64,000 bases of DNA from Weissella halotolerans DSM 20190 (GTDB lineage Bacteria > Bacillota > Bacilli > Lactobacillales > Lactobacillaceae). Below, piece after piece: positions 46,291-56,611 of this stretch. The first letter of the stretch is position 1, and each line of letters opens with the position of its first letter. The stretch spans positions 81,245 to 145,244 of the forward strand of contig NZ_ATUU01000003.1 of the NCBI RefSeq assembly GCF_000420365.1, given 5' to 3'. The position numbers were made by a program, and so were the translations under genes. The notes under the pieces were generated by a model. The model did no database searches. It was given only the letters and a program-made list of their open reading frames with translations, and was not told the DNA's origin.

Positions 46291-47262
46291 ATGACAGTAA
46301 GTATTGGCTACTGGATTGCTTTTTTTGTTTTTATTTTAATCATGTTAGCCTTGGATTTGGGTGTTTTTCATAAGGGAAATGAAGCACCAAGTATGAAATC
46401 GTCCTTATTATGGACGGGTTTTTGGATTGGGTTAGCCTTTGTTTTTGCAGCTGGTCTCTGGTTTTTTGCCGGCCAAGGACCAGCGGTTGACTTTGTGACT
46501 GGATACCTATTAGAAAAGTCCCTAAGTATTGATAATCTCTTTATCTTTATCTTGGTATTTTCATTTTTTGGTATCGAAACGAAGTATCAACACCGGCTCC
46601 TCTTTTGGGGTGTTTTCGGGGCCTTAGTGATGCGGGTAATCTTTATCTTTGGGGGTGCAGCGTTATTGCACCGGTTCGCCTGGTTAATGTATGTCTTTGG
46701 TGCCTTCCTAATCATTACCGGAGTGAAAATGTTTTTTGAACGTGATGAGGAAAAGGACTTAAGCCAAAGTGGTATCATTAAGGCGCTGCGACGGTGGTTG
46801 CCAGTTAAAGAAGACGTGCGTGAACCACATTTTATTGTTAAGGAACAGGGGAAGTGGTATGCAACGCAGTTCCTATTGGCGCTTTTATTTATTGAAGCGA
46901 CGGACTTACTCTTTGCAGTAGATTCAATTCCTGCTGTATTAGCCGTTACACAAGATACGTTCATTGTGGTTACGTCAAATATTTTCGCTATTATGGGCTT
47001 ACGGTCACTTTATTTTGCCTTAGCTGGCTTGCTGCCAATGTTTCGCTACATCAAGTATGGTTTAGCAGGAATTTTAGCCTTCATAGGGTTTAAGATGATT
47101 TTAAATGAGGGTAGCAAGATGTTTAACTGGCCTTTGGATATATCAAATATGATGTCGCTTGCAGTGGTGGTTGCCTTGTTAACCCTTTCAATTTTAGCTT
47201 CAATTTGGGTATCACGGCGTGAAGCCAAGCAAAAGCGGGCGCAACGAATGTTAAATAAATAG
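46291..47262 (+). CDS. TerC family integral membrane protein
   Basis: A 323-residue protein with about eight TM helices and the TerC signatures EKSLSIDNLFIFIL and EATDLLFAVDSIPA, whose acidic residues may bind metal. Related proteins (Alx, MeeF/MeeY) export manganese or help metallate secreted proteins. In the 5' leader TTCCT and AGGAA flank TGCGCAAG, placing the ribosome site in a possible hairpin. I saw no match to the yybP-ykoY manganese riboswitch. Confidence 0.92.
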   Translation: MTVSIGYWIAFFVFILIMLALDLGVFHKGNEAPSMKSSLLWTGFWIGLAFVFAAGLWFFAGQGPAVDFVTGYLLEKSLSIDNLFIFILVFSFFGIETKYQHRLLFWGVFGALVMRVIFIFGGAALLHRFAWLMYVFGAFLIITGVKMFFERDEEKDLSQSGIIKALRRWLPVKEDVREPHFIVKEQGKWYATQFLLALLFIEATDLLFAVDSIPAVLAVTQDTFIVVTSNIFAIMGLRSLYFALAGLLPMFRYIKYGLAGILAFIGFKMILNEGSKMFNWPLDISNMMSLAVVVALLTLSILASIWVSRREAKQKRAQRMLNK

Positions 47263-47275
47263 TCATTGTAAGATT

Positions 47276-47311
47276 AAACAAACAGTCAACCGTCTGACTG
47301 TTTGTTTTTTT
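47276..47311 (+). terminator. Terminator after terC
   Basis: Stem AAACAAACAGTC / GACTGTTTGTTT with an 8-base loop and a T run. Confidence 0.92.
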
Positions 47312-47397
47312 GTGAGCAAACTAAGGTGTAACCCTTTTCATTATGGTATACTTACTAGGTAAAAGCTGATCACTGTGATTGAGGGAGGATGGAAATT

Positions 47398-48423
47398 ATG
47401 GATAAAGTGTTAATTGGTACCTATACGATGGGTGCATCAAAAGGAATCTATGAACTGGATTTTGATGATGAAAATGGCTATATTTCAAATGTACGTAATA
47501 TTGCCCAACTGGGTTCACCAACATACCTAGCCGTAAGTGCCGCTGATAAATTGTATACAGTTGACCGTGATGGAGATCATGGTGGACTTGCTGTTTATGA
47601 TTTTAGCAAGGATGGCGAAACAGAGTTTATTGCAAGTTACATGGAGGGCGGTTCATCGCCAGCCTACGTTGCCGTCGATGAACAACGGCAGCTAGTTTAT
47701 ACTGCTAATTATCATAAGGGAACTGTGAAAGTCTTTGCAATTCACGATGATGGTACTTTGACATTGACGGATAGTTTTAAGTCATCGGGTCAAGGTCCGC
47801 GTCCAGAACAAGACAAATCCCACATTCATTTTGCTAATTTAACACCTGATAACCGCTTAGTGGCAGTTGACTTGGGCACTGATAAAGTCTTTACCTTTGA
47901 TGTGTCAGCTGAAGGTAAATTAACGCAGGTTGCCGAATATAACGCTGAATCTGGCTTCGGGCCACGCCATATTCGTTTTAGTAAGGATGGCCAATATGCT
48001 TATCTCTTAGGTGAATTATCATCGAAATTAGCCGTTTTGAAGTATAATCAGCATGATGGTACTTTTAAGCTGTTGCAAGAGATTAGTACGATTCCTACAG
48101 ATTGGCATAAGCATAATGGGGCTGCTGCTATTTATGTATCAGACGATGGTCACTTTATTTATACCTCAAACCGTGGTCATAATAGTATCGCGGTCTTTGA
48201 AATTAAGGATGGGGGAGCTAAGGTTGAGCGTATTCAATTAATTTCCTCAGAAGGTGATTTTCCGCGTGACTTCGCTTTGTCACCATCGAATCGGTACCTA
48301 ATTGTGGCTAATCAAAATACTGACAATCTATCAGTCTACGAACGAAGTTCAAAAACTGGTAAGTTAACCTTAATTCAAAAGAACTTTGTTGTCCCTGAAG
48401 GTGTACGGGTCGTCTTTAAATAA
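47398..48423 (+). CDS. Lactonase family protein (6-phosphogluconolactonase type)
   Basis: A 341-residue seven-bladed beta-propeller of the YkgB/Pgl family, with repeated blades such as SPTYLAVSAADKLY, SPAYVAVDEQRQLVYTANYH and GFGPRHIRFSKDGQYAY. It probably hydrolyses 6-phosphogluconolactone in the oxidative pentose phosphate route, central to heterofermenters; some homologues act on other lactones. ATG 47398 is 9 bases after GGGAGG. Confidence 0.86.
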   Translation: MDKVLIGTYTMGASKGIYELDFDDENGYISNVRNIAQLGSPTYLAVSAADKLYTVDRDGDHGGLAVYDFSKDGETEFIASYMEGGSSPAYVAVDEQRQLVYTANYHKGTVKVFAIHDDGTLTLTDSFKSSGQGPRPEQDKSHIHFANLTPDNRLVAVDLGTDKVFTFDVSAEGKLTQVAEYNAESGFGPRHIRFSKDGQYAYLLGELSSKLAVLKYNQHDGTFKLLQEISTIPTDWHKHNGAAAIYVSDDGHFIYTSNRGHNSIAVFEIKDGGAKVERIQLISSEGDFPRDFALSPSNRYLIVANQNTDNLSVYERSSKTGKLTLIQKNFVVPEGVRVVFK

Positions 48424-48446
48424 GGGCAGCAAGATAGGAAGTTAAC

Positions 48447-49598
48447 ATGCAAAATCAAAATGGACAGGCGACTTGGTTTAGACGCTGGGTTTTGGATAAT
48501 AAGGTGGTTGCAGGGCTTATTGTGGGGCTAGTGATTTTAGCCACCATCTATATGCTGAACAAGGTTAGCTTTATTTTCGATCCGGTGGTTAAATTTTTAG
48601 GTGTGGTTGCGGGTCCAATTTTATTGGCGACTGCTTTTTATTACCTGTTAAATCCTTTAGTCAATTGGACTGAGCGGCGGCTACATTTGAAAAGAATGTG
48701 GACCATCTTAATCATCTTTACTGTTTTGTTGGGGCTGATTATTTGGGGCTTGGCCGTCTTCATTCCCTGGTTGGGGACACAAATTAGTAGTTTTGCTAGT
48801 CATATTCCTGCTTATTGGCATAAGGTTAATCAGGTGGTCGAGCAATATAGTCGCCAAGACTATGCACCACAAGCAGATGCTTTAGTGAAAAAAACTAGTG
48901 CTGAGGCAATGACATGGGTGCAAAGTTTGAACTTATCCGAAACATCAAAGGGCTTATCTAGTGTTGGTAGCCTTTTGGGTTCAGTGGTCGGGGTAGTGGT
49001 AACCTTAGTGACCTTTCCGGTGATTCTTTATTACCTCTTGCAGGATGGGGCCCGGTTACCTCATTATGTAGGCCAATTTTTGCCACCACGCTTACAACCT
49101 AGTTTTTACAGCACGTTAACGGAAATTAACCAGCAAATTTCAAATTATGTGCGGGGCACCTTAGCGGTCTGTTTTGCAGTTATGATTATGTTTGGAATTG
49201 GGTATACTGTCATTGGTTTGCCCTATGGCTGGCTGTTAGCTGTTATTGCCGGTTTATGCAATATCATCCCCTTTATTGGGTCCGCTCTGGCCTTGGTACC
49301 TGCTTTTGCTGTGGCCTTATCAGGGAATTTCATGCTGGTTGTGCAAGTCTTTATCGTCTTTTTAATCGAGCAAACGCTTGAGAGTCGGGTTGTATCACCT
49401 AAATTAATGGGGCATTCTCTGCACATTCACCCGGTCACGGTCCTGATGATTTTACTATCAGCAGGGACAGTCTTTGGCGTCTTAGGTGTGGTATTAGGGA
49501 TTCCAGTTTATGCTGTTTTGAAGGTGCTGTGTTCGCGATTATATCGTTGGTGGCGCCATGTTTCGAGTCTCTATCCGGACGGAAATACTAAGGAATAA
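48447..49598 (+). CDS. AI-2E family transporter (PerM/YdiK type)
   Basis: A 383-residue polytopic protein: N-terminal TM helices, a cytoplasmic helical part, then the conserved GYTVIGLPYGWLLAVIAGLCNIIPFIG and LIEQTLESRVVSPKLMG blocks. The name comes from TqsA; most members are of unproven substrate, some are Na+/H+ antiporters. It follows the lactonase by 23 bases and is closed by a terminator. Confidence 0.9.
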   Translation: MQNQNGQATWFRRWVLDNKVVAGLIVGLVILATIYMLNKVSFIFDPVVKFLGVVAGPILLATAFYYLLNPLVNWTERRLHLKRMWTILIIFTVLLGLIIWGLAVFIPWLGTQISSFASHIPAYWHKVNQVVEQYSRQDYAPQADALVKKTSAEAMTWVQSLNLSETSKGLSSVGSLLGSVVGVVVTLVTFPVILYYLLQDGARLPHYVGQFLPPRLQPSFYSTLTEINQQISNYVRGTLAVCFAVMIMFGIGYTVIGLPYGWLLAVIAGLCNIIPFIGSALALVPAFAVALSGNFMLVVQVFIVFLIEQTLESRVVSPKLMGHSLHIHPVTVLMILLSAGTVFGVLGVVLGIPVYAVLKVLCSRLYRWWRHVSSLYPDGNTKE

Positions 49599-49648
49599 GG
49601 TATGGCGTCCTAAGTTTGGGTTAAAAACTTTAATAAGATTATTTAGGG

Positions 49649-49686
49649 ATAGCACGAGCCTTTTTAGGTTCGTGCTATACTTTTTT
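49649..49686 (+). terminator. Terminator after the AI-2E family gene
   Basis: Stem ATAGCACGAGCC / GGTTCGTGCTAT with one G-U, then AC and six T. Confidence 0.85.
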
Positions 49687-49732
49687 ATGAGTTTGTTTTA
49701 CACAAAAAGAAAAAAGAGGAATTTAGTGTGTC

Positions 49733-50248
49733 ATGAGTACAAATCATATTGTCTTATTTGAGCCCCTAATGCCTGCCAATACTGGTAATATTGCGCGAAC
49801 GGCTACAGGAACCAATACGAAACTACATCTGATTGAGCCTTTAGGGTTTAAATTAGATGATAAGCATGTTAAACGAGCAGGCTTGGATTACTGGGATAAC
49901 GTTGATCTAACTGTCCATAAAAACTTGCCGGCTTTTATGGCAACGCTAACCGACAATGATGAATTATTCTTAATTTCTAAGTTTGCTCCTCGAGCTTACC
50001 ATCAAGCCGATTACACGCAACCTGATCACGACTATTACTTTTTATTCGGTAAAGAAACGACCGGCCTACCTGCCCCCTTTATGCGGGAACATGCAGATGA
50101 AGCTCTTCGGATTCCACAAAATGATGAACATATTCGTTCTCTTAATCTATCTAATACAGTTTCCATCATCATTTATGAGGCCTTGCGGCAACAAAATTTC
50201 CCACAGTTAGACCTCACGCATACCTATGGCTACGATAAGTTGAAATAA
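49733..50248 (+). CDS. trmL: tRNA (cytidine(34)-2'-O)-methyltransferase
   Basis: A 171-residue SPOUT methyltransferase that modifies the wobble base of tRNA-Leu isoacceptors. It opens with [20 protein letters not shown] and has [12 protein letters not shown] and the knot [28 protein letters not shown] lies 13 bases upstream, a little long, but an in-frame stop just before leaves no other start. Confidence 0.94.
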   Translation: MSTNHIVLFEPLMPANTGNIARTATGTNTKLHLIEPLGFKLDDKHVKRAGLDYWDNVDLTVHKNLPAFMATLTDNDELFLISKFAPRAYHQADYTQPDHDYYFLFGKETTGLPAPFMREHADEALRIPQNDEHIRSLNLSNTVSIIIYEALRQQNFPQLDLTHTYGYDKLK

Positions 50249-50284
50249 AAAATACACGGTCGCTATAGATAGAAAGGAGGCGCG

Positions 50285-53020
50285 ATGACCCAAAAAAAGA
50301 CAACGGCAGCACGTAAACGACCGGCCACGACGCGTAAACGAAAAACTAACCGCAAGAAAAAGGGCACAGCTACCTGGTTACACGAACGGGGACCACAGTT
50401 AGTGGGCCTGGTGATAACCCTCATCATTCTTTTAGCAATTGGTAAGGTTGGGTTAATCGGTAAATTACTTGCAAATGGATGGCGTTGGTTATTAGGGGAT
50501 GCCTATCAATTTGCGCTAGTCTTATTGTTAATCCCACTGTTGGTGGTCGTAGCCTATGGTAAGTGGCCTAAACGCTTTAAAGCTCATGTTTATGTAGGCC
50601 TACTATTAGCCGGGGTGGGTGTTTTATTGGTCAATACTATTTTATTATTTACTAAGTTAGATATGCATACCCATATGGTAGCCAAAATTGGGGTCCTCGT
50701 TAATCAAGATATTCTTAACCAATCAACGCAGACGCCAGTTGGCGGTGGTGTTCTAGGGGCCTTTTTGTATCAAGGTATTTATACGTTGCTGGGCAATATG
50801 GGGGCCTGGCTTGTTGCGGTTCTCTGCATAATTTTCGGCTTGGTAACGCTTTTTAAATTACCTGTGCGGGAAGTTTTTGATAATCTGTTTAACTTAGCAG
50901 AAGGGACGGGGGATTTTGTCCAAGCCCAGGCAGTTTCCGTTCACGAATCGGTTACTGAAAAGGTCGCTTCTTTCAAGGAGCGCCAGCAGGCTGCTATGCA
51001 GGATGTATTCAAGGATGACCCTTTTGGGGCTTCCGATACAAATGAGACAGAAAAGCCAGCCAAAGCAACGGCTAGTAACGTGGTACCAACTACTTCGCCT
51101 GATAAACAGGCCGATTTAGATTCCTTAGCTGCGACGGCTAGTGAATTTCAAATGCCTGAAATTATAGCGCCAAAACCGCACCATGAGGCTGAGAAAGCTT
51201 CACTTGCGGTTGCACCTACAGTGACCCAAACGGTGGATCAACAAGCCAGCCAAGACCAGCTACAAGCGCAGACTAATCAGTTTGATCCTGAAGGTGTTGT
51301 CCAGGCTGAACAAGAAAAGGTTTCACCGGTTACCTATGGAGTGGAGCTAGATGACGATGTTGATCCAGCGCAAGCAGTATTGACCCATGCTGATATACTA
51401 GGCCATCAAGCAGATGAAAAGCCTAGTCAGCAGGCAAAGACTACTAATGTGGGGCATGTGGAACCGTCTACCATTTCAGAGCCCACAGAGGATGTTGATG
51501 CCAGTGGTTTAGCAACCGTGGTTGACGACCGGCATTATCAATTGCCTTCAACCCAGTTACTTACCCAAGTAACGTCAACGGATCAATCAGCTGAACGGGA
51601 TGCATTGAATGAAAAAGCACGGATTTTACATGAAACATTAAAGAGCTTTCATATCAATGCCACAGTGGAAAAGGTAGTCCTTGGTCCTACGGTTACGCAA
51701 TATGAAATTAAACCAGCCGTGGGGGTTAAAGTATCCAAGATTTTGAATCTAGCTGATGACTTGGCCTTATCCTTGGCTGCTAAGTCATTACGAATTGAAG
51801 CGCCTATTCCTGGTAAAAATGTGGTTGGGATTGAAGTAGCTAACGACCAGCAAGCCGTAGTTGGATTTCGCGATATGGTTGAAGAAGCGGGAGCAGATGT
51901 TAAGCATCCATTGGTGGTGCCAATTGGTCGTGGTGTCACCAGCGGTGTAGTCAAGATGGATTTAACTAAGATGCCACACTTGTTGATTGCCGGTTCGACC
52001 GGTTCTGGGAAATCGGTGGCCATTAATGGTATCTTGGCTTCCATTCTCCTTCAGGCTAAACCTAGTCAAGTACGGTTAATGTTAGTGGATCCAAAAAAGG
52101 TTGAATTATCCGTATATAATGACATTCCACATTTGATTACGCCGGTTGTGTCAGATCCAAAAAAGGCCGCCTTGGGATTGAAAAAGGTGGTGGCCGAGAT
52201 GGACCGGCGCTTTAAGCTCTTAGCCCAAGAAGGGGTGCGTAATATTGATGGGTATAACCGTTGGGTTGAACGGCAAATGAAAAAGGATCCGCATACGGTA
52301 TTGCAAAAGATGCCTTACCTGGTAGTGGTAATCGATGAGTTAGCAGATTTGATGATGACGTCAGCGGTTTCAAATGATGTTGAAAATGCCATCGTCCGAA
52401 TTGCACAATTAGGACGTGCCGCTGGTATTCATATGATTGTCGCTACTCAGCGCCCTTCCGTTGATATTATTACCGGTTTAATTAAGGCTAATGTTCCTTC
52501 ACGAATGGCCTTTGCGGTATCATCGGGTATTGACTCGCGGACCATTTTGGATACTAATGGGGCAGAGAAACTCTTAGGTCGTGGTGACATGCTCTTTGCG
52601 CCGATTGGTGCTAGTGGTCCCCAACGGGTCCAAGGTGCCTTTATATCAGATGAAGATGTAGAGAATTTGACTGATTTTATTAAGGATCAAGCTGAGGCAC
52701 AGTATGATGAAAGTATGACGGTTTCAGATGAAGAAGTGAAACATTTAGATCAGGGTAATGATGACGTCGATAGTCTAGATGAACTTTGGGATGATGTTTT
52801 AGTCTTCATTTTACGGGCCAATGGTGCGTCAACCTCATCAATTCAGCGCCACTTTAAAATTGGTTATAATCGGGCGGGTCGGATTATGGATGATTTGACA
52901 GACCGGGGATTGATTGGTGGACCAAATGGTTCTAAACCACGAGAAATTCATTTTACGGCTGAAATGCTACCTACTTTACAGCGGGCGGCACAGAGCCAGG
53001 ATGCAAGTAAGTTGAACTAA
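50285..53020 (+). CDS. ftsK: DNA translocase FtsK/SpoIIIE
   Basis: A 911-residue septal DNA pump that clears chromosomes from the closing septum. A basic N-terminus precedes four TM helices (about 35-185), then a Gln/Ala/Asp-rich linker to about 430. The motor follows, with Walker A AGSTGSGKS near 568-576, Walker B LVVVIDELADLMM and IVATQRPSVDIITG, and a C-terminal gamma winged helix (SSIQRHFKIGYNRAGRIMD) that reads KOPS. It has an AAAGGAGG site and its own terminator. Confidence 0.96.
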   Translation: MTQKKTTAARKRPATTRKRKTNRKKKGTATWLHERGPQLVGLVITLIILLAIGKVGLIGKLLANGWRWLLGDAYQFALVLLLIPLLVVVAYGKWPKRFKAHVYVGLLLAGVGVLLVNTILLFTKLDMHTHMVAKIGVLVNQDILNQSTQTPVGGGVLGAFLYQGIYTLLGNMGAWLVAVLCIIFGLVTLFKLPVREVFDNLFNLAEGTGDFVQAQAVSVHESVTEKVASFKERQQAAMQDVFKDDPFGASDTNETEKPAKATASNVVPTTSPDKQADLDSLAATASEFQMPEIIAPKPHHEAEKASLAVAPTVTQTVDQQASQDQLQAQTNQFDPEGVVQAEQEKVSPVTYGVELDDDVDPAQAVLTHADILGHQADEKPSQQAKTTNVGHVEPSTISEPTEDVDASGLATVVDDRHYQLPSTQLLTQVTSTDQSAERDALNEKARILHETLKSFHINATVEKVVLGPTVTQYEIKPAVGVKVSKILNLADDLALSLAAKSLRIEAPIPGKNVVGIEVANDQQAVVGFRDMVEEAGADVKHPLVVPIGRGVTSGVVKMDLTKMPHLLIAGSTGSGKSVAINGILASILLQAKPSQVRLMLVDPKKVELSVYNDIPHLITPVVSDPKKAALGLKKVVAEMDRRFKLLAQEGVRNIDGYNRWVERQMKKDPHTVLQKMPYLVVVIDELADLMMTSAVSNDVENAIVRIAQLGRAAGIHMIVATQRPSVDIITGLIKANVPSRMAFAVSSGIDSRTILDTNGAEKLLGRGDMLFAPIGASGPQRVQGAFISDEDVENLTDFIKDQAEAQYDESMTVSDEEVKHLDQGNDDVDSLDELWDDVLVFILRANGASTSSIQRHFKIGYNRAGRIMDDLTDRGLIGGPNGSKPREIHFTAEMLPTLQRAAQSQDASKLN

Positions 53021-53022
53021 CT

Positions 53023-53065
53023 AAAAAAGGACCCCGTTACACTCATGTAACGGGGTCCTTTTTTT
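53023..53065. terminator. Bidirectional terminator after ftsK
   Basis: Stem AAAAAAGGACCCCGTTAC / GTAACGGGGTCCTTTTTT with a 6-base loop. It also ends the small minus-strand gene at 53078-53212. Confidence 0.93.
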
Positions 53066-53077
53066 AGTTAGGATAGA

Positions 53078-53212
53078 CTAGTGATCTGTCTTCCCTTTAT
53101 CTTGGCCTAAAAACCGTTTGGCATCAGACTTTTTATTATCTAAAGCTGGAATGTTGAACATATCTTCGACTTGTTTATCGAGTTCGTTGTTACGCTTAGT
53201 TAATAGTCCCAT
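53078..53212 (-). CDS. Small conserved-type protein (44 aa)
   Basis: A 44-residue frame beginning MGLLTKRNNELDKQVEDMF and ending DAKRFLGQDKGKTDH. A strong GAGGAGGA ribosome site precedes the ATG, a shared terminator follows, and TATACT lies upstream as a possible -10 box. It recalls the short SPJ_0845-type proteins of streptococci and lactobacilli in size and charge, from memory only. Function is unknown. Confidence 0.72.
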   Translation of the reverse strand: MGLLTKRNNELDKQVEDMFNIPALDNKKSDAKRFLGQDKGKTDH

Positions 53213-53363
53213 AGATAGGTTGTCCTCCTCGCCGTTAATTATCTACCAGTATAGCACAGATGGGAGATCTGAGCGGACAAAAAGATAGCAATGATTAGTT
53301 TAAACTGAATGTGTGCTATAATGGTTCTTATGAAAAATTGGAAAAAGGAAAGGAGGAGGTCAG

Positions 53364-55154
53364 GTGGCATCACAACATATTGAACAAAAGTTAGCCTTGT
53401 TACCAGATTTGCCAGGTTCTTACCAGATGAAGGATGCTGACGGTAAAATCATCTATGTCGGTAAGGCTAAGAGCTTAAAGAATCGCGTACGTTCATACTT
53501 TAAGAGTGAGCATTCGGGTAAGACCGCTCAATTAGTTAGTAATATTGCCGATTTTGATTATATTGTGACAAGTTCGGAAAAAGAATCACTCTTGCTTGAA
53601 GTGACCTTAATTCATAAGTACCAGCCTTATTATAATATTCGGTTAAAGCAGGGAACAGGTTACCCTTACATTAAAATCACTAATGAACGTGACCCCCAAA
53701 TTGAATTAGCCAATGAAGTGGAAGAAGATGGGGCACACTATTTTGGTCCCTATCCAAACGTGTATGCAGCCCAAGAAACGCTGCATTTTTTGCAAAAGGT
53801 ATATCCATTGCGTCGTTGCCATGGTTATCAAGGGCGACCTTGTTTGTATGCCAATATGGGCCAGTGCTTGGGTGCCTGTTATCGGGAAGTGCCAGTAAGT
53901 GACTACCAAACGCAAATTAGACATATTCAAGCCTTTCTTGATGGTGATACGAAGAAAGTGACGGCTCGTTTACGTAAACAAATGGAGGCAGCTGCAGCAG
54001 AACTGGCCTTTGAACGAGCGGCCGACTTAAGAGATCAATTGCACTTTATTCAAACCACGGTGGAAAAGCAAAAAATCATATCACAAGATGGCACCCCACG
54101 TGACGTGATTAATTTTTACATGGATCGTGGTTGGCTATCAGTTCAAGTGTTCTTTATTCGACAGGCACGTTTAATGAAACGGGAGAAACGTTTATTTGCG
54201 GTTGTATCAGATCCAGATGAAGAGTTAACCTCTTTTATTATCCAATTTTATCAGCGAAAGAACGCGGTCCTACCCAAAGAATTGTTAGTGCCAAAGGGAG
54301 TGGACCAGGAAGCAATTGCTCAAGTTTTAGGCATTCCTGTACGCACCCCCCAACGCGGTGAAAAAAAGCAACTCATGTTGTTAGCCGAAAAAAATGCACG
54401 GATTGCTTTAGAAGAAAAATTCCACTTGATGGAGATGAATGAGCAAAAGACTAGTGGGGCCATGCAAGAAATTGCGGATGCGTTGGGGATTCCTTCCATT
54501 CACCGCATTGAAGCTTTCGATCATTCACATACGCATGGTGAAGAGATGGTATCAGCCATGGTTGTATTTGAGGATGGGCTGCCCAATAAAAAGCTCTATC
54601 GTAAATATAAAACACGGACGGTCGATCATCCTGATGAACGTGCTGAAACGATGGAAGTTATTCGGCGCCGGTATAGCCGGCTATTAAAAGAACATGAACG
54701 GCTTCCTGACTTAATTTTAATGGACGGCGGTGAAATCCAGTTGAATGCTGCCAAAGAAGTGATTGAAGACGAGTTAGGATTGACGATACCAGTAGCAGCA
54801 ATGGTTAAGAACAAGCACCACCGGACAGCGGATCTGTTACGTGAAGAAGGTGAACCGCATGTTCAATTAGACCACAAGTCGCAGGGCTTTTTCTTGCTAC
54901 AGCGCATTCAAGACGAAGTACATCGTTTTGTAATTACCTTTCATCGGCAACTACGGTCTAAATCGTCCTTGGGCTCAAAACTAGATGCTATTGCTGGGGT
55001 TGGACCTAAGACTCGCCAAAAGTTGTTGACCCATTATGGATCGCTACCTAAAATTGCAGCCGCTTCAGTCACTGATTTGCAGTCATTGGGAATTTCGGAA
55101 AAGGTAGCCCAAAGTATTAAGATTTCTTTGCAGGCACGTTTAGCAGATAACTAA
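53364..55154 (+). CDS. uvrC: Excinuclease ABC subunit C
   Basis: A 596-residue nuclease of nucleotide excision repair. The GIY-YIG domain (PGSYQMKDADGKIIYVGKA) forms the N-terminus, a UVR motif (ELAFERAADLRDQLHFI) lies near 212-228, then an RNase H-like 5' incision domain and a C-terminal helix-hairpin-helix pair (GVGPKTRQKLLTHYGS). It starts with GTG after AAAGGAGGAGG. TATAAT lies near 53317. Confidence 0.96.
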   Translation: MASQHIEQKLALLPDLPGSYQMKDADGKIIYVGKAKSLKNRVRSYFKSEHSGKTAQLVSNIADFDYIVTSSEKESLLLEVTLIHKYQPYYNIRLKQGTGYPYIKITNERDPQIELANEVEEDGAHYFGPYPNVYAAQETLHFLQKVYPLRRCHGYQGRPCLYANMGQCLGACYREVPVSDYQTQIRHIQAFLDGDTKKVTARLRKQMEAAAAELAFERAADLRDQLHFIQTTVEKQKIISQDGTPRDVINFYMDRGWLSVQVFFIRQARLMKREKRLFAVVSDPDEELTSFIIQFYQRKNAVLPKELLVPKGVDQEAIAQVLGIPVRTPQRGEKKQLMLLAEKNARIALEEKFHLMEMNEQKTSGAMQEIADALGIPSIHRIEAFDHSHTHGEEMVSAMVVFEDGLPNKKLYRKYKTRTVDHPDERAETMEVIRRRYSRLLKEHERLPDLILMDGGEIQLNAAKEVIEDELGLTIPVAAMVKNKHHRTADLLREEGEPHVQLDHKSQGFFLLQRIQDEVHRFVITFHRQLRSKSSLGSKLDAIAGVGPKTRQKLLTHYGSLPKIAAASVTDLQSLGISEKVAQSIKISLQARLADN

Positions 55155-55250
55155 GCCCGTGATTGGCAAATAACCAGAGATAGGTTAAACTGGGTAGTGA
55201 TGATTCAGCATGTATTCAAGATAAAGTAAGAGAAAGTGAGGTCATAAACC

Positions 55251-56561
55251 ATGGCGTTTGTCGACCAAGTAAAAATTAATGTTAAAGCAGGAAAGGGTGG
55301 CGATGGCGCCGTCTCTTTTCGACATGAAAAGTATATCAATATGGGCGGCCCATTTGGTGGCGATGGCGGCCGCGGTGGCTCAGTAGTAATGGTTGTTGAT
55401 GAAGGATTACGGACTTTAATGGACTTCCGTTACCAACGACATTTTAAAGCTAAGCCAGGTGAAAATGGTGCAACCAAGGGAATGACGGGACGGTCGGCTG
55501 ACGATCTCGTTATTCGGGTCCCTGAAGGCACGATTGTGACGGATGCTAATACGGGCAAGGTGATTGGTGACTTGACTCAACCTGGTCAGCGCCTGGTAGT
55601 TGCTAAAGGTGGTCAAGGCGGTCGGGGTAATATTCACTTTGCCACATCTAAGAATCCAGCCCCTGAAATTGCAGAAAATGGTGAACCAGGGCAGGAAATT
55701 GACCTTAGTTTAGAGTTGCGGGTATTAGCAGATGTTGGTTTAGTTGGCTTTCCTTCTGTTGGGAAGTCAACCTTATTGGCGACCGTAACAGATGCCAAAC
55801 CTAAGGTGGCGGCTTACCAGTTTACTACCTTAAAGCCTAATTTAGGGATGGTTCGGTTAAAGGATGGCCGTGACTTTGTCATGGCAGACTTACCTGGGTT
55901 GATTGAAGGTGCTTCAGAAGGGGTTGGATTAGGGATCCAATTTTTGCGCCATGTTGAGCGCACTCGGGTAATTCTACATATGATTGATATGTCTGGAATT
56001 GATCCCGACCAGGATCCTTATCAGGCTTATAAGAAGATTAATGCCGAGCTAGCGGCTTATGATCCCGCACTTTTGGAGCGGCCTCAAATCATTGTGCCCA
56101 CTAAGATGGATATGCCAGCTGCTGAGGAAACGTTAGCTAAGTTTAAAGCAGCTTTAGCGGCAGATGAGACGACACCAAGCCAGCTTGAGATTATGCCGAT
56201 TTCTGCTTTGACACGGGAAGGCGTGACAGCCTTATTACAGCGAACCGCTGATTTGTTGGATGAGACGCCTCAGTTTATTCCTAAAGGTTTGGAGGCTGAG
56301 TCCAAAACAGATGCCCTTTATGAATTTAAGGCCAGTGGTCCTGCCTTTGAGGTACACCATGAAGCTGATGGCTTATGGGTCCTAACGGGTGATGAAATTG
56401 AACGGTTAATGAGCCGTACCAATACGAATTATACGGAGTCCTTGATGCGGTTTGCTCGTCGTCTACGCCAAATGGGTGTTGATAAGGCCTTAGCAGATGC
56501 GGGGGCGGTCAATGGCGATACGGTTCAGATTTTGGACTACCAATTTGAATATGAAGCTTAG
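55251..56561 (+). CDS. obgE: GTPase Obg/CgtA
   Basis: A 436-residue GTPase for 50S assembly and stress signalling. The glycine-rich Obg fold ([14 protein letters not shown]) fills about 1-158, the G domain has [11 protein letters not shown] near 165 and [10 protein letters not shown], and a C-terminal OCT domain (about 355-430, [19 protein letters not shown]) is present, as is usual in Bacillota. It stands alone between uvrC and yigZ. Confidence 0.96.
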   Translation: MAFVDQVKINVKAGKGGDGAVSFRHEKYINMGGPFGGDGGRGGSVVMVVDEGLRTLMDFRYQRHFKAKPGENGATKGMTGRSADDLVIRVPEGTIVTDANTGKVIGDLTQPGQRLVVAKGGQGGRGNIHFATSKNPAPEIAENGEPGQEIDLSLELRVLADVGLVGFPSVGKSTLLATVTDAKPKVAAYQFTTLKPNLGMVRLKDGRDFVMADLPGLIEGASEGVGLGIQFLRHVERTRVILHMIDMSGIDPDQDPYQAYKKINAELAAYDPALLERPQIIVPTKMDMPAAEETLAKFKAALAADETTPSQLEIMPISALTREGVTALLQRTADLLDETPQFIPKGLEAESKTDALYEFKASGPAFEVHHEADGLWVLTGDEIERLMSRTNTNYTESLMRFARRLRQMGVDKALADAGAVNGDTVQILDYQFEYEA

Positions 56562-56567
56562 GCTAAG

Positions 56568-56595
56568 GTCAGATGTGATAGCATCTGGCTTTTTT
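56568..56595 (+). terminator. Terminator after obgE
   Basis: Stem GTCAGATG / CATCTGGC (one G-U), 6-base loop, six T. Confidence 0.88.
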
Positions 56596-56611
56596 AAAAG
56601 AGGAGGGATTG

